DNA of 64,000 bases from Coniella vitis (lineage: Eukaryota; Ascomycota; Sordariomycetes; Diaporthales; Schizoparmaceae): assembly GCA_011317545.1 (NCBI GenBank), contig WUJK01000013.1, positions 496,001 to 560,000 of the forward strand, in the 5' to 3' direction. Positions 45,568-58,317 of this stretch are shown piece by piece; positions within the stretch are counted from its first letter, which is position 1, and each line of letters opens with the position of its first letter. Under the pieces are notes generated by a model. It made no database searches, was not told the origin of the DNA, and saw nothing but the letters and a program-made list of their open reading frames with translations. The translations under genes were made by a program, and so were the position numbers.

Positions 45568-46660
45568 TCAAGGCAAGCAGCTCAGCAAGCTGCTCAGCTT
45601 GTCGTAAACAACCAACTGGTTCGCAGCGGTCGCGTCCGTCTTGTTGGCGCAAGCACCAACGCTGATCGAGACATAGCATCCGCCATCGTCCATGACACTC
45701 GTCTCGGTCGGCAGCCAGGTGTCGCCGCACAGAGGGGTGTCCGAGGTCGAGAGTGCAGAGGGCGTGTTGATGCGCGTCAGGATGTAGCTGAAGGCGCTGG
45801 CCTCGGTGCAGTTGCCCTCGGCAGCGGCCATGTTGACGTTCAGAAACACGTCGTCGGGCAGGTACGGCGTGCCCGCGCCGAGCACCGCGTTGGTGACGGT
45901 GAGCGCGAGCTCGGCGTACAGCGTGCTGCGCAGGGGCACGGGCTCCGTGTCCCAGGCGAGGTTGCCCGTGGTGATGCCCGAGAAGGCAATGCCCGGGATG
46001 CCCTGGTCGACGGCGTAGCAGGTGGCGCCGACGGTGCCCGAGAACTCGACCTCGATGAAGCCGATGTTGGAGCCGACGTTGGGGCCGGCGACGGCCAGGT
46101 CGGGCGCCACGCCCGCGCCCCAGATGCCCGGCCCGAACTCGTTGATGCCGTACTCCATCGACGTCGCCGGGTACGAGTTGACCCAGTTGAGGCGCGTGTC
46201 GCTGGAGTTGGTGCCCGTCGAGGTGAGCGTGTCGGCTGGGCAGCTGTCGTACTCGCAGGCCAGGATGCGCGGCGTGGGAGAGACGTTGAGGGAGCCTGGA
46301 TGAAGGGTTGTTGCTGCGTTAGTCTTGCCGTCTCATGTGCGACTGGTTTGCTTGTTTTTGTGATTCTTTCTTTCTTTCTTTCTTCTTTTCCCCCGTCGTG
46401 TGTTCCAACAATCTCGAAAGAGCACGTTTTACACAAGGTGAGAAACACATAAAAGAGAGGAACGTACTTGAGCCCGAGTGGTCGCTTGCGGGAGCCGAGA
46501 CGACGGCATCGTGGCCGTCTGCAATCATGGCATCGTGAAAGGAGCGCAGATAAAGCTCAGCCCAGCCGTCGTCGTTGGCCTGGATGATGTTGGCGGCCTC
46601 GGAGGCTCCGACCAGCAACGCAGCCACAGAGGCGCTCTTGACAAAGGACTGGATACCCAT
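45568..46660 (-). CDS. Secreted SurE-family phosphatase/nucleotidase
   Basis: Exons 46468-46660 and 45568-46295 with a 172-nt intron (GTACGT...CAG); 306 residues. A signal peptide (~1-22) precedes IIQANDDGWAELYL; NDDG (29-32) is the SurE metal-binding motif. The APASDHSGSSS stretch, restored across the splice, is the second conserved SurE block. The remaining chain has several Cys residues and N-glycosylation sequons, consistent with secretion. SurE enzymes are metal-dependent phosphatases that remove phosphate from nucleoside monophosphates and other esters; the extracellular fungal forms are annotated as acid phosphatases. Substrate is not deducible. Confidence 0.85.
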
Positions 46661-48322
46661 CTTCGGTCTTGTGTGTCGTGAAGTATATACACACAGAAAA
46701 GTGTAAATATAGTATCTGCTACACCTTGGGGCAACAAGAAGGACCTTCTGGGAACGATAGTGATGAAGCGATGCGCCTCCTCGACAAGAAAGAAAAAGAA
46801 GGACGAAGGAACGGGGATATGGAGGAACAGCTGTCAACCAAGCCACGACAAGTCGGAGCCGCACTGGACGAGCAGCCAGGACGCGGATCTCACGGTATTT
46901 GAAGGACGGAAGCGGTGACTGCTCGTCGATAAGTCGCTCTCATCTTCGCTTCCCCTCTAAGCCCAAAAGGCAAGCTTTGCCCGAGCGAGAGGCAAACCAG
47001 AATGCCACAACGTGAGCCTCCTATCCGCTCGCCAGACTTCCCGAGGCTGCGCTGCTTTGACAGCCGGTAGTTGGCCCACGACTCACGAGCCCCCGTGTGC
47101 ATCTGCTCAAGCTTTTCGCTAAAGAAATGAGTGTTGACAGGCCTCCCCCTCCTCCCAGAGCCACACTCGGCCAATCAGCGGCCGCTGTTCGTCATGTGTC
47201 TGCGGACGTGTGGCCCTTCCGAGTGCCGAATGGAGATCTAATCTCGGTCGGGTGGGGGGGTTTGACCACCCCAGAGCCTGCAGGGCGGTGGATGTGCGGA
47301 TTCGGTCGACTCAAAGTGGCAGTCTAGGGTCGCAACGCAACCGTGAGAGGGCTGAGGATGTCTTCGCCGCCCTGCGTTTCTGTCCAGCTCGTTATGCGCC
47401 GCTTCTTCTTTGTATAGCCACTATGCACATGTGCCTGGGTTGCGTTGTGATAGGCTGCTCGACGCAGTGGCGCTATGTGTAGAAAAGGAGAGGAGAGACA
47501 GTTCCAACAACACGTGCCGGGCGAATGAAAGCCGTGATACTGCGCTTGCTGCCAAGGGTTTGTGTAGCCTTTGTCTATGCAAACTATGCAGGCATTGTAG
47601 ATGTTGGGCCCTCTTGTGTGTCTGGCTGGAATCCATAATATCAATTATGTACAAGATTTGTATTCACGACAGGCATTACCGATAAATAGTGCCGTTCTTA
47701 CCGGTATAACAGCAGAGGCATCGAGTTTGTGGGCCCGTGAGTTGGGCCATTCTTGAGTCTCGATAAGGATTCGAATACAGAATAAAGTTTCACAGAAAAG
47801 TGACGAGCGCAAACAAGCAATATAATTCACCTTGGCGGAGACGGCATGTGGTTGATTTATACTCGGTGGAATGCGCTTACCTACTATAAATGAACCATAT
47901 ATCCAAACCATAAATAAGCAAGCGCCGTCTGCCCTTCTTGTCCTTTTCTGCGGATATTTGAGTCGCGGGCGAGGGCTTTATAGTCCCATTGCAAGTTGTG
48001 CTCGTTCAAAGGGGGGGTGGGTGTTGACAGAAATATACAACTAACTGGCCGAAACGACTATCTCCAGTGTGTTTATCCCATTCTATGGGATTTCTGTTCT
48101 CTTCCACACTGCAGTCTAGAAAAGGAAGCGCTCGCTACAACCAGTGCTGTCGGACGGCCATTCGCCATACCCGCCCTGTATGCCGAGAACCGGCCTGCCT
48201 GGCATTCACATAGCCGTAGATCGATCCATTGGCCCGTAGCAAGGCGATCCTAATGACTATTCGCAAAACCTCCAGGCTTGATTGTTACTATAGTAGTTTT
48301 CTTTCGACTAACCACCAGAGAA
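46661..48322. other. Divergent intergenic, SurE / RraA-like genes
   Basis: No supported gene; the middle part is AT-richer. Presumably it contains both promoters. Confidence 0.5.
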
Positions 48323-49216
48323 ATGCCCGTACAGCCTGCTCGGTATCTCAACCGAAGCCATCTCCACCACATCTTTCCGGGCCAGCACTTTGCTAGCCTT
48401 CTTCCTCGTACCAAGCCTCGGCCATTGCCATCCCGTTCTATCCCCACAGCCACTCACAGTCACATGCTCACACTCACACCCAACCGCCACCAACGGAGCA
48501 CCATGTCGACCGCTTCAAGTTCCACCCACCGCGCCAGCACGCCGCCGCCCCACGAGGACCCCATCGTCGCGCAGCTCAGGCACTACACCACCTGCGACGT
48601 CTCCAACGCCCTGGTCAAGCTCCAGGTCCGCAACGGCGGCTTTCTCTCGGGCCTCACCCTCTGGTCCCCCGAGCGCCAGGCCGGCGCCACACGCATCGTC
48701 GGCCCCGCCTACACGGTCCAGTACGCGCCGCTGGCGGACCCGCGGCCCCGGCTCCCCGCCCACTACATTGACGGCGTGCGCGCCGGCGCCGTGGTCTTTG
48801 TCAGCTGCCCGCCGCGCACCCCCAACGCCGTCTACGGCGGGCTCATGACGGCCCGGGCGCAGGCGCTGGGCGCGGCCGGCAGCGTGATTGACGGCCGCTT
48901 CCGCGATCTGCAGGAGCACCGCGCCATGGGCTTCCCCGTGTTTGGGCGCGCGGTGGGCACGGCGCCGCCGCACGAGCTGGTCAAGGTTGTGGCGGTGGAT
49001 GTTGCGGTGCAGCTGGCGACGGACGAGCAGGAGATGGAGGTCCGGCCGGGCGATTACATTGTCGCCGATCTGAACGGGGTCGTGGTTGTGCCGAGGGCGT
49101 TGGCGGAGGAGGCGCTGCCGCTGATGAAGAAGATGGTGGAGGCGGATGACAAGATGATGGCGGCGATACGGCAGGGCATGGCGTTTGAAGAGGCGAGTAA
49201 GAGGTTCCGGGGCTGA
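48323..49216 (+). CDS. RraA-like aldolase/oxaloacetate decarboxylase family protein
   Basis: Single exon. ATG 48323 gives 297 residues; ATG 48503 (context GCACCATGTC) gives 237. The 60-residue extension between them has no Asp or Glu and several Arg/Lys/His, as expected of a mitochondrial presequence. The core has the family blocks CDVSNAL near its start and GGLMTARAQALGAAG with VIDGRFRDLQEHR, whose Arg and Asp bind substrate and divalent metal in 4-hydroxy-4-methyl-2-oxoglutarate aldolases. The fungal relatives cleave or decarboxylate 2-oxo acids such as oxaloacetate; the substrate here is unknown. A basic Lys/Met-rich helix ends the protein. Confidence 0.85.
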   Translation: MPVQPARYLNRSHLHHIFPGQHFASLLPRTKPRPLPSRSIPTATHSHMLTLTPNRHQRSTMSTASSSTHRASTPPPHEDPIVAQLRHYTTCDVSNALVKLQVRNGGFLSGLTLWSPERQAGATRIVGPAYTVQYAPLADPRPRLPAHYIDGVRAGAVVFVSCPPRTPNAVYGGLMTARAQALGAAGSVIDGRFRDLQEHRAMGFPVFGRAVGTAPPHELVKVVAVDVAVQLATDEQEMEVRPGDYIVADLNGVVVVPRALAEEALPLMKKMVEADDKMMAAIRQGMAFEEASKRFRG

Positions 49217-51012
49217 GTGAGTGAGACAGTGAGTCTGAGTGAAGGGCCTGGTCTGTATGTTCTCATGAAGTCACAGTGGAAGTGGTCTTTGGTTTTGAAC
49301 AGTTTGCCTGGGCTGATTCACAGACTCTTCCTGATGAAAACTCACGCCTGCACTCAATGATGAGTGTTTTTCATGTATGTTGTAGCCAACGTCGGCTTGA
49401 TAGATTCAAACTATAGAGGGAACCGAACCTCAGAGCCCTCAACACCAGAGTGTTCATATCCCTAGCAGAAACATTGCTTAAAACTTACGAAACCTATACG
49501 CAAGTAAGCAGCATCTCACAGCAAAGGGCCAGGTAAGCCCACGCTCTTTTTCAATACCAAAGTGAGCGTCGTGCGCACTGTCTCGTCCATTCATCATATT
49601 TATTGGTCTGCTTTAACGCTTGTGACCGCATATCGGCGTGCCTCAGACAGCAAAAATAGTTTATAGTCGACGATATCACCCATCGAGGATAGTAAGCGAA
49701 GACGTACTCTGTATGTAGGAACGCTCTTTGTATCTTGTAATGCCTCCCAGGAGGTATTTCAGATTGTCGGTCCTTACACACTCATTATATCAGAGCTCCT
49801 GTCATACTGATCCCTCAAGATAGCACGAAGCAATACTCGGTGTTTTGCAATAGGAATATGTACAAGCTCGATCTTCATGGACATTGGAAAATAGCGAAAC
49901 TTGGTTGGACGATTCAGAGAAAGATGAGCCAGGAAACAGACTCGTAATCAGAGAAACCTTGAGATAAAAATATCCTTTGATTCTTACCCCTTACTCCCAC
50001 TTTCCTTGGGAGACTCGCTTACTATCCGGAAGAGTGGTTCGATTGGCTCGATAGGCTCTATTGAACAGACACAGAGAATGAAGATCCAAGAGGAGGCGAG
50101 TGCCCGTGCTCTCGCTCAGACGACACCACTTGCTGCTCGCAAGTCACCATATCGCGCAGACTTCATTTCTTGCTCACTTCGTATCCGAATGGACTATTGC
50201 TTTTTTTTTTGTTCGTCCTTTTCTTTCTCAGTATACCTTTCTAAGCCGCAATACAGGCGAGAGCCGATATCCGACCTGGGACGTCTTGGCAAAATGTTCA
50301 TCAAAGGCACACAAGAGTCCTGCCACGCAAACAAACGGCAAGGATGAATAGTCAAGGCTGGGTGGCCACAAACGTGCTCTACTAGTCCAACAGCTAAAAC
50401 TCTTGCCTTGGCATCATCATCATTATTGTAAGATACAGGTGCAAAAATGATACATGATTTTTGATGGCCAGCGGATCAGTGAATGAACGCTCGTGTTGAC
50501 GTTCAAGTTGCCTCGGCTGGCTGAAGGCCTTTTTGCAGGGTCGGTATAAAGCAACAGCTATGAGCAGTTGATGCACAGCAATGTTTTTTCTTTTCTTTCA
50601 ATCTTGCACAATTAAGAGTGTTATATATGCTACCTTGCATCGTAGCCTCCAAGCAGCGGAGAATAGAATTCGCTGGCCATACAAATCACTGTCCAAGGTT
50701 CCCTCTCAACTACCCTGACTGGAAGAGCCCAATAACCAACCCGAGCCATGAATCACCGTCTAAAGCGACTGCACAGCGACAGGAGGAATTCCCCCCATGG
50801 TCGAGAACCTAATGTTTCCTACTGGTCGATATACGGCCCAACAAGGAATGTCTGCAATACATTAATGGATGACTACTGCCTTTCCCCCTGGCTTGCCCGG
50901 GTGTATATTTCCTTTTCCGGGCGCGCCACGGGGCCACAACTTCATAGCGGCGTTGCAGGTTTATGCGTCAGAAGCTTGGAGGAACCAGCGGCTAGGCAGA
51001 AGAAGAAGGAAG

Positions 51013-51051
<39 letters not shown>
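51013..51051. repeat. Poly(A) tract
   Basis: 39 A residues on the + strand with no recognisable retroelement upstream. Confidence 0.95.
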
Positions 51052-51052
<1 letters not shown>

Positions 51053-52097
51053 GCCATCAATACTATCAGCCTTGGCATGGCTTGGCTTGATGTACTATGT
51101 ATAGTCAAGCAGTGACACTGCCAGCCGCCAGGCACGTTGGGCCAAGAATGGTTAAAAGAATGACCGAGTGCTCAAAGTCAAGCCATCCGGACTCAAAAAC
51201 TAGTTGCTGAAAACCAATACCTGTTGAAATAACCACCATCAAACGCATTCTGACCGCTCTGCATGGTTCATGAGATGGAGATAGGGGAAACTTTGGTATT
51301 TCTTGAAGAATTCAAGCTTAAAAGAGTGAAAAAGGGGGGGTGTCGGATCCAGCCCTACAGGCCTGTCAGCTACACTACTAGGTACTTAGTACACACATTG
51401 GGGGGCCCCGCGGCTAGTTTTTCCCAGTGGGTCTCATACCCCAGAGGCCTAGGCTCAAGCCCCGTAGTGCCGGCGGCTTGCAAGATGGCACAAGTACCAT
51501 TGGTCTGTGGGTTGTGATCGAGGCCGGATACCAGGCAAGAATACACACTATTGGAAGGCCGGGAAGGTGAGATGAATGAGAGTCTCTGAGAAGATAAAGT
51601 CTGCTGTGTGAGAAGATATCATCCTCTTCTCAGTCAGGCGGTTGGTTGAGTGAGAAGAGTGAGAAGAGTGAGGTGGCCACATCAGGCACAGGACTGTACA
51701 TAGTACCTCGCAACGCTGATCCAGTAGGCTGGCGGCGGCTGGATCCACTACTCTACTATGTATGCCCAGCCTCTAGCCTCTAGCCTCTGTGTTGGCTGGC
51801 ACGGCGGCTCCTGAGCTAACAAGGCGTCAGGTACTTGCTTGTCTCCGTTCTGGTCAGGTCTGCTTGCTCTTTCTCGGTGCTTTCTAGCAGGTTGTCAGAG
51901 AGCACCAGGTCGTTGGCATGAACGCTGATGCTGCGAATTTCGTCTGTCTAGTCGATCTTGCACCGTGCCGGGCGTGTGAAGGTCAGGGCGAGAGAGAAGG
52001 GAAAAAACGCAGGACAGCCACAACCCTTGGCATGGGAGCGTGGCGAACGACTATCGGTTCTTCTGCGGACCTGCATGACTCTGTGGCTACGCAGTCC

Positions 52098-52098
<1 letters not shown>

Positions 52099-52129
<31 letters not shown>
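52099..52129. repeat. (AT)n microsatellite
   Basis: About 15 AT dinucleotides. Confidence 0.9.
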
Positions 52130-52130
<1 letters not shown>

Positions 52131-53410
52131 TTGGCCAGCAGTCCGGGCTCCCGAACTTCGTCTCCTCTGCTGACGCGTCTCTTTGGATAGCCAGAACTGA
52201 TCCGTTTCTTGGCTTTTCAAGAATCAGTCCATGTCGAGGCGAGTGGCTGGCCAGCTCTGGTCGTGCTCATCTCGCCTCAACTCCACAAGATAGTCTTGCT
52301 TGGGGACTGTCACCACTAGGCCTGTGGAAAGACTTTATCTGGGGGCACAGAGTGTCCACAACGTTAGTCTGTTTTGGGAGTGAAGTGTACTCCAGTGGGA
52401 AACCTAAACAATACTCCAGCTACCCTATTCTGACAGGCGCAACAGGTCGATCGCCAGTGGTGCGAGTGTAGATCGGCTCACACCGAGCCTGCCCAGGCTT
52501 GACGATTCTGGAGGATGGCTGGGCTGCCCAGTCCAACGGCTTCGTCCATCTGGCAAGAATACAATACGTATATGCAGCGCCTCCTCCCGTCTCGGCTTTC
52601 TCTTTCCTTCGTCACCCAGGCTCTCTCGCCAAGGCTACTATAGCCTGCTCTTTCTTGGTGTCGACAGCCGTCCCGTATTCCATCTGCCGGATCTCGACAA
52701 GATGCCGGGCATGCCATCACGTAATGTCCTTCTTGGGTTCCCGAATCCCATATACGGCAGCTGACGAAGGAGAAGGATCAAAACAGCGCCTTGACTAAGG
52801 GGACAGACTAGTCTGGCCTGCCCCCTTCAGCTGAGCTGCGGGTGTTGATTCTAGCCCACCGAAGTAGCCGCTCGACGGCGAAGCCTGCACGCAAAGAAGA
52901 AAGCGGAGCAGAGCTAGAACATCGTTTGCCTCCTCTAACCATGTACTCAGCCAGCCGCTCTCCTCGCCTTGCAGAGAACACCTACCTTGGCTGTGCGAGG
53001 TCTGTGCTTCCTCCTTGGATGAGGGCCAGCCATGGAGTTGGTTTATCACGGCTTTAATAGTGTCTCTGTGCCCGTGAGCTAGCTTTGCCAATATTTACTG
53101 CTACCACTCATTGTCCTTTGGCTCTTTGAATATGATGAATTGTTGATTTCCATTTCCTCGATCCCACACTGCGGTCGTCTCTGTGGCGGACCTGCCTTTC
53201 GTTCAGCCCTGTTTACGACTCAACCTCTACTCAGTCGTTCAACCTTTGTTTCGAACAACACCCACAGTCTTTCTTTACCGACACTCTTTCGTGACTTGTA
53301 GGGTCAACCAATCTTTTGTTATTGTCTGTTCCCTTCTGGGTTGCCAGGGCCGGGAAGGACTCCAGTCATTCGTTCCTCTTCATTCTTATTCGCTCGTTCC
53401 CAAAGCAACG

Positions 53411-55944
53411 ATGAGGCTCTACGGCCTCTCCACCGCCCTCCTGGCGGCCCTCCACGCCACCGCGGCAGCAGCAGCCCTCACAGTGTCCAACACAATCCTC
53501 GTCCTGGCGCGGGACTCGACGGCCGCCAACGTCGCGACACTCGGCCTCCAGGGCTACGGCATCCCCTACGAGACGCTTCTCGTGCCAAGTACCGGCGCGG
53601 TGCTGCCCAAGCTCAACTCGTCGACCACCCACGGCAACTATGGCGGCATTCTCGTGCTAAGCGAGGTGTCCTACCAGTATGCCACGGGCTTCTTTTCCGC
53701 AATTGCCACGTCGCAGTGGGACAAACTGTATGCCTATCAAAAGACGTTTGGCGTGCGGATGGTGAGGTTGGATGTGTATCCTACTGATGATTTTGGTACG
53801 CCTCCTTCTTTTTATTATGCTGCTCACTGGATGAATCTGGTCCCATCACTCAACAAGTGTCTATTGCTAACCTCCCAACTGTGTCAAGGTGCTACTACGG
53901 ATATTGCTGGCACAGGATGTTGTGCTACAAACCAAGAACAGTACATGCGCATCACAGACTCGTCTGCCTTTGCCACAGCAAACATCAAGACGTGCGTTAC
54001 CCTTGGCCTCTTCTCTGACTCCGCGAATACAATACCCTCATGCTCTCCCTCCTCCTCAACCAAGTCCTCTACTGACCTTTGCTATACATATATACATATG
54101 GGATATACAGCGGCGTCAACGTGAGCACAACCGGTCTCTACCACTACCCAGCAACCATCACCAACGCCAGCATCGCCACTGAGTTCGCAACCTTTGACCC
54201 CTCGGGCATCTACTCCGGCACAACGACCGCCGCGGTCATCAACAACATTGGCGGCCGGCAGCAGATGGTCTGGTTCATCTCATGGGGCACCGACTGGTCG
54301 CAAACGTCGAATTATCTCCAACATGCTTATATCCACTGGATGACGCGGGGTCTCTGTAGGTTCTTTTTGTTCTTTCCCCCTTAGTTCCATAGTGAGAGGC
54401 TCTCACACGTGACACCCTTCACCTTGACCATCACCACCACCAACACCCAGACTAACAACTTCCCTTTTTTCCCAACACCCAAAACAGTCGTCGGAAAACG
54501 CAAAATCTACCTCAACACCCAAGTCGACGACATGCAACTCGCAACCCAGCTCTACTACCCCAACACATCCACCTTCCGCATCCGCACCAGCGACCTCGAC
54601 TACCTCGCCGCCTGGCAGGCCGACCTCAACACGCGCCTCCCCGCAGGCTCCGCCTACTTTGTGGAAATCGGCCACAACGGCAACGGCGACGTGACCAACG
54701 CCACGACCGTCATCTCCAGCGACGCGACCATCGACCAAAACACCTGCCTGCCGCTCTCGGCCGTCTACTACGACTCGCCGCCGACGACCGAGCTCGAGTT
54801 CTACAAGCCGCTCGGCACGGGCGCCGACCGCTGGCCCGCCGCGTACCAGACGTACAACTGGAGCCTGCCGTGCGCGCTGCTCGACAACGTCGCCGCCTGG
54901 TTCTACGCCAACCCCAACGTCTTTGGCGCCATCTCGCACACCTTTTCGCACGAGGAGCTCAACAACGCCACGTACGCCGACGCCGCGCGCGAGATCTACT
55001 TCAACATCGCCTGGCTCAAGCAGATCGGCCTCTGGGCGTCGGACAAGTTCTCCCCCGCGGGCATCATCCCGCCGGCCATCACGGGCATGCATAACGGCGA
55101 CGCGATGCAGGCGTGGTGGGACAACGGCATCCGGCACGTCGTGGGCGACAACACGCGGCCGCCGCTGCGCAACAGCAACAACTCCTTCTACCCGCTGATT
55201 TCCACCGTCGACGAGAACGGCTTCGACGGCATGACGATTATCCCCCGCTGGGCGACGACCATCTACTACAACTGCGACACGGCAGAGTGCACGACCAAGG
55301 AATGGATTGAGACGAGCGCGGGCAGCGGCACCTTTGTCAACCTGCTCATTGACGCCAAGACGACCAACTCCAGGTATCTCCTGGGCCTGCACCCGGATCC
55401 GTACATGTTCCACCAGGCGAACCTGCGGTCGGGCGATGTTGATACGTGGACCGTGGGCAGTGTGACGGGCAATCTGGCCTTGATTCAGATCTGGGTGGAA
55501 ACGGTGACGCAGGAAATGATGAGGTTGACCAACTGGCCCATTTTCACCATGAAGCATGATGATATTGGGCAGTACTTCTTGGATCGCGTTACGCTTGAGT
55601 AAGTTTCCTTTTCTTTTTTTGTTTTCTTTCTTCCTTTTTCAAAGAAAAATCAAAGAAAAAAAAATATTTTGTCTTCTCTTTGCTAACACGTCAAAAACAG
55701 CGCATGCAACCCAAACCTCATCTACAACCTCGCCGACGATGCCGCATCCATCACCTCCGTGACCGTCACCAGCGACGCCAACACCTGCAGCGTCCCCGTC
55801 CCCGTTACCTTCCCCGGCACAGCCACCAGCTCCTCCAGCGCGGGCTACACGGACAAGAATGGCACCGAGCCGCTCATCTACTATACCGAGATGAGTGGTA
55901 GCACCGTCACGTACACCCTCGGCTCGGCCGTGTCTATTTCGTAG
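53411..55944 (+). CDS. agd3: Secreted CE18 (Agd3-like) polysaccharide deacetylase
   Basis: Five exons: 53411-53795, 53889-53991, 54111-54355, 54488-55598, 55701-55944; introns of 93, 119, 132 and 102 nt, two with CTAAC branch sites. The product is 695 residues. A signal peptide (~1-22) leads to a Rossmann-like N-terminal domain and then a NodB-like barrel: NTQVDDM (D258, D259) supplies the catalytic/metal Asp, and HTFSHEELN (H395, H399) the metal histidines. A C-terminal beta-rich domain follows. In Aspergillus fumigatus, Agd3 removes acetyl groups from GalNAc in galactosaminogalactan, giving the polymer charge and adhesion. The orthologous role here is inferred from the conserved blocks; other genes of the Aspergillus cluster are not in this window. 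Confidence 0.85.
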
Positions 55945-56703
55945 GCGGGTGACTTGGATTCTGTTGTTTTGTTCGTTGTGGCTTGGGTTGTGTGGAAGCG
56001 ATTGGGCTTTCGATTTGAGTGGTTGATGGGATGATTTCGTCTACATGTCGCGCGAGACTGCTCGGAGAATTGGCAACTTGTCGAGTGAGAGGTGGCTTAA
56101 CTCCAAGCTGATTTGAGTGGGCTTCCTCCGCCACTCATATGTAGTAATAAATATACATATCTAGACCGGGAGGGAAGATCTCACAATTGACTCGCCTGGC
56201 CGCCCTGTCAAGCGAGCCATGACCCCGTCGCTTGTCCACACACAAGACCAAACTCTGATTTTTAACCTATTGAGAAAAGAATGGTGGCGAGAGGCCAAGT
56301 AGTACAGACAGAGCCAGGACCTACTACTACCTTCCGAGCCGCCGTAGTCATTACCAAATAAGATACAGCCTTCGGGATCTCACATCCCATAACAGAGAAC
56401 CGACAAGGGATATGATCCGCTCAAGGGCCTTTGAAACCCCTCTGCTGTTTCTATCTCTCTAACAAAGGATCCGGGTATCTATAATTACGAAAATAAAAGT
56501 TAAAAATGAAGAGTGGTCTCAATGCAAGAGTGCCGACAGGATGCGAGTAAATTTGATGAAGAAGTTGTAACACGAGTGCTTCCCTTTTACCGAGTCAAAA
56601 CGACCACGACCAAAAGCACCCAAAATAGCAAACAACTCCATATGCTCCCCGCAACCTTATACATGTCCCTTGAAGGCGGGCCGGGCCTGAAAACGACACC
56701 AAC
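55945..56703. other. Convergent intergenic, deacetylase and CTL 3' ends
   Basis: No gene seen. Confidence 0.5.
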
Positions 56704-58285
56704 TCAAGCATGAATGGCTTGCTGCACATGGGGGTAGACCTGGATCAGTTGCTGGTATAAGTCAGGGTGATCCCTGATCAAGACGTCGGGATCCCAGGCC
56801 ATGGCCACAAACATGGTATCAATACCGCTGCTGAGAGGTGTGGTAAAGATGTTGCAAATCTGCAGACCAATCAAAAAGGCAAAGGCGCAAATGACGACTG
56901 TAAAGTCGCCGTTCGAGTTGTACGAGGGCTTGGTGAACTCAAGGTACAAGAACGCCAGCAGAGCGGTGGCAAAGCCGATAAACAGGGAGCCAAAAGAAAA
57001 GACAGGGCCAATGAGACACTCGTTGATCAGGGCGTCAATGCCGCGGTCCTTGATCATTCTGCGAACCAAGTCGTGTTAGCAGACATTCCTTGTAGTTATT
57101 GGATAAGGGTCAGTTGTTGCCTCGGTTTACATACCTCCAAGTATCCTTGGCCGACTGGAAGTAGGGCCGTCCGTAAAGCGCAATATGCGAAAAGGCATAT
57201 CGGTTGACAAACTCAATCACCCACTGCAAACACGAGATGAGGCAGGTGAGGATGCACGAGAAGATGAAGGCGAGAATGTCGCCCTGCTGCGCGGCATCCT
57301 GTTGCGCGGACTGAGCCAGCATCTTGAGGAAGTTGATGACGGCCACGACCAAACTACCCAGACTGATAGAACCAAAACTGTACGTCAGGGAGCGGCGTAG
57401 CGCGCCTCGCGTTACACCGGTTGGATAGGCCCGTGAATTGTAGTACCAGCTGCCGTAAATGCCTGCAATCGTGGTGTGGATCGTGTTCTTGATCCATTCG
57501 CTAAACCAAAAGGAGGTAAAGGTGATAAAGACCACCAGGCCAGTGACTGTGGCGTAGCTGCAGGAACTCGAGGTGCATGACGGGTTGTTGTTGCTCGGAG
57601 ACCACTTGACATAGATGGCGACAAAGGTGACGGAGAACCAGACAGCATAGGCGGCGCCAATCAGACCGCCAACCAGGCTGATCATGTAGACGTGGCCGTA
57701 GTGGTTCGCAACGTGGATCGAGGTGCGCAGCATGAGCGCACTAAAAGGAATCCGCCTACGCCAGCTCCAAAAGGCAAACATGAGTATGACGACAAAGACG
57801 AGGAAGATGATGCCGCCGACATATTGTTTGCGGTAGAGCATGTACAAGGCGGTCGCCAGGCCCCAGGCGATATTGAGAATGCCCGTGATCCATATGATTT
57901 GCTTGGGGAACAGCCGAATCAGAAAGACGTAGCCAATGCTAAAGACTATAGCGACCGCAAGACAGAACATGAAGAGGATCAGCGTGTTTGTGTTGATGGT
58001 CAGGACGTCGGCGTCGTAGATACTGCTGCCATTGGCACCTCGCGTGGTCGCTGCACAAAACAGAGCAGTGTTAGCAGCGTACGAATAGCAAAAGAAAAAA
58101 CAAAAAGCACAAATCTTCACAAGATGCGGTCCCATACCGTAGCCGTGGAGGGCAATGCCAGAGACGACGGTGAAGCCGGCCATGAAGACCAGGAACAGCA
58201 CACCGGCCCAGACATCGTTGTACTTGGGCCGCTCGATCTTGAAGGCTTGGTCGAAGGGCACCTTGTTGTCGCTGCCATACTGGAA

Positions 58286-58317
<32 letters not shown>

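Larger units (their letters stand above)
49217..53410. other. Large intergenic region before the deacetylase gene
   Basis: No convincing gene in about 4.2 kb. It includes a 39-nt poly(A) at 51013-51051, (AT)n at 52099-52129, GAGAAGAGT repeats near 51645, and TACATAGTA-type motifs near 51092, 51696 and 51754. A tRNA-like stretch near 51415-51487 was examined and rejected. Confidence 0.5.

Noticed and set aside
45442..46452. 336-codon + strand ORF
   Set aside because: Antisense to the SurE-family gene; composition typical of a shadow frame.
51013..51051. Poly(A) tail of a retrotransposed sequence
   Set aside because: No reverse-transcriptase, SINE or processed-gene sequence and no target-site duplication was recognised beside it.
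51415..51487. tRNA-like stretch with GTCTCATA and GGCTCAAGCCC resembling an elongator tRNA-Met anticodon region and B box
   Set aside because: The T stem and anticodon stem do not pair, and no acceptor stem can be formed; at best a decayed relic.
54403..55557. 384-codon - strand ORF
   Set aside because: Antisense to the largest exon of the CE18 deacetylase; Arg/Val/Gly-biased and without motifs.
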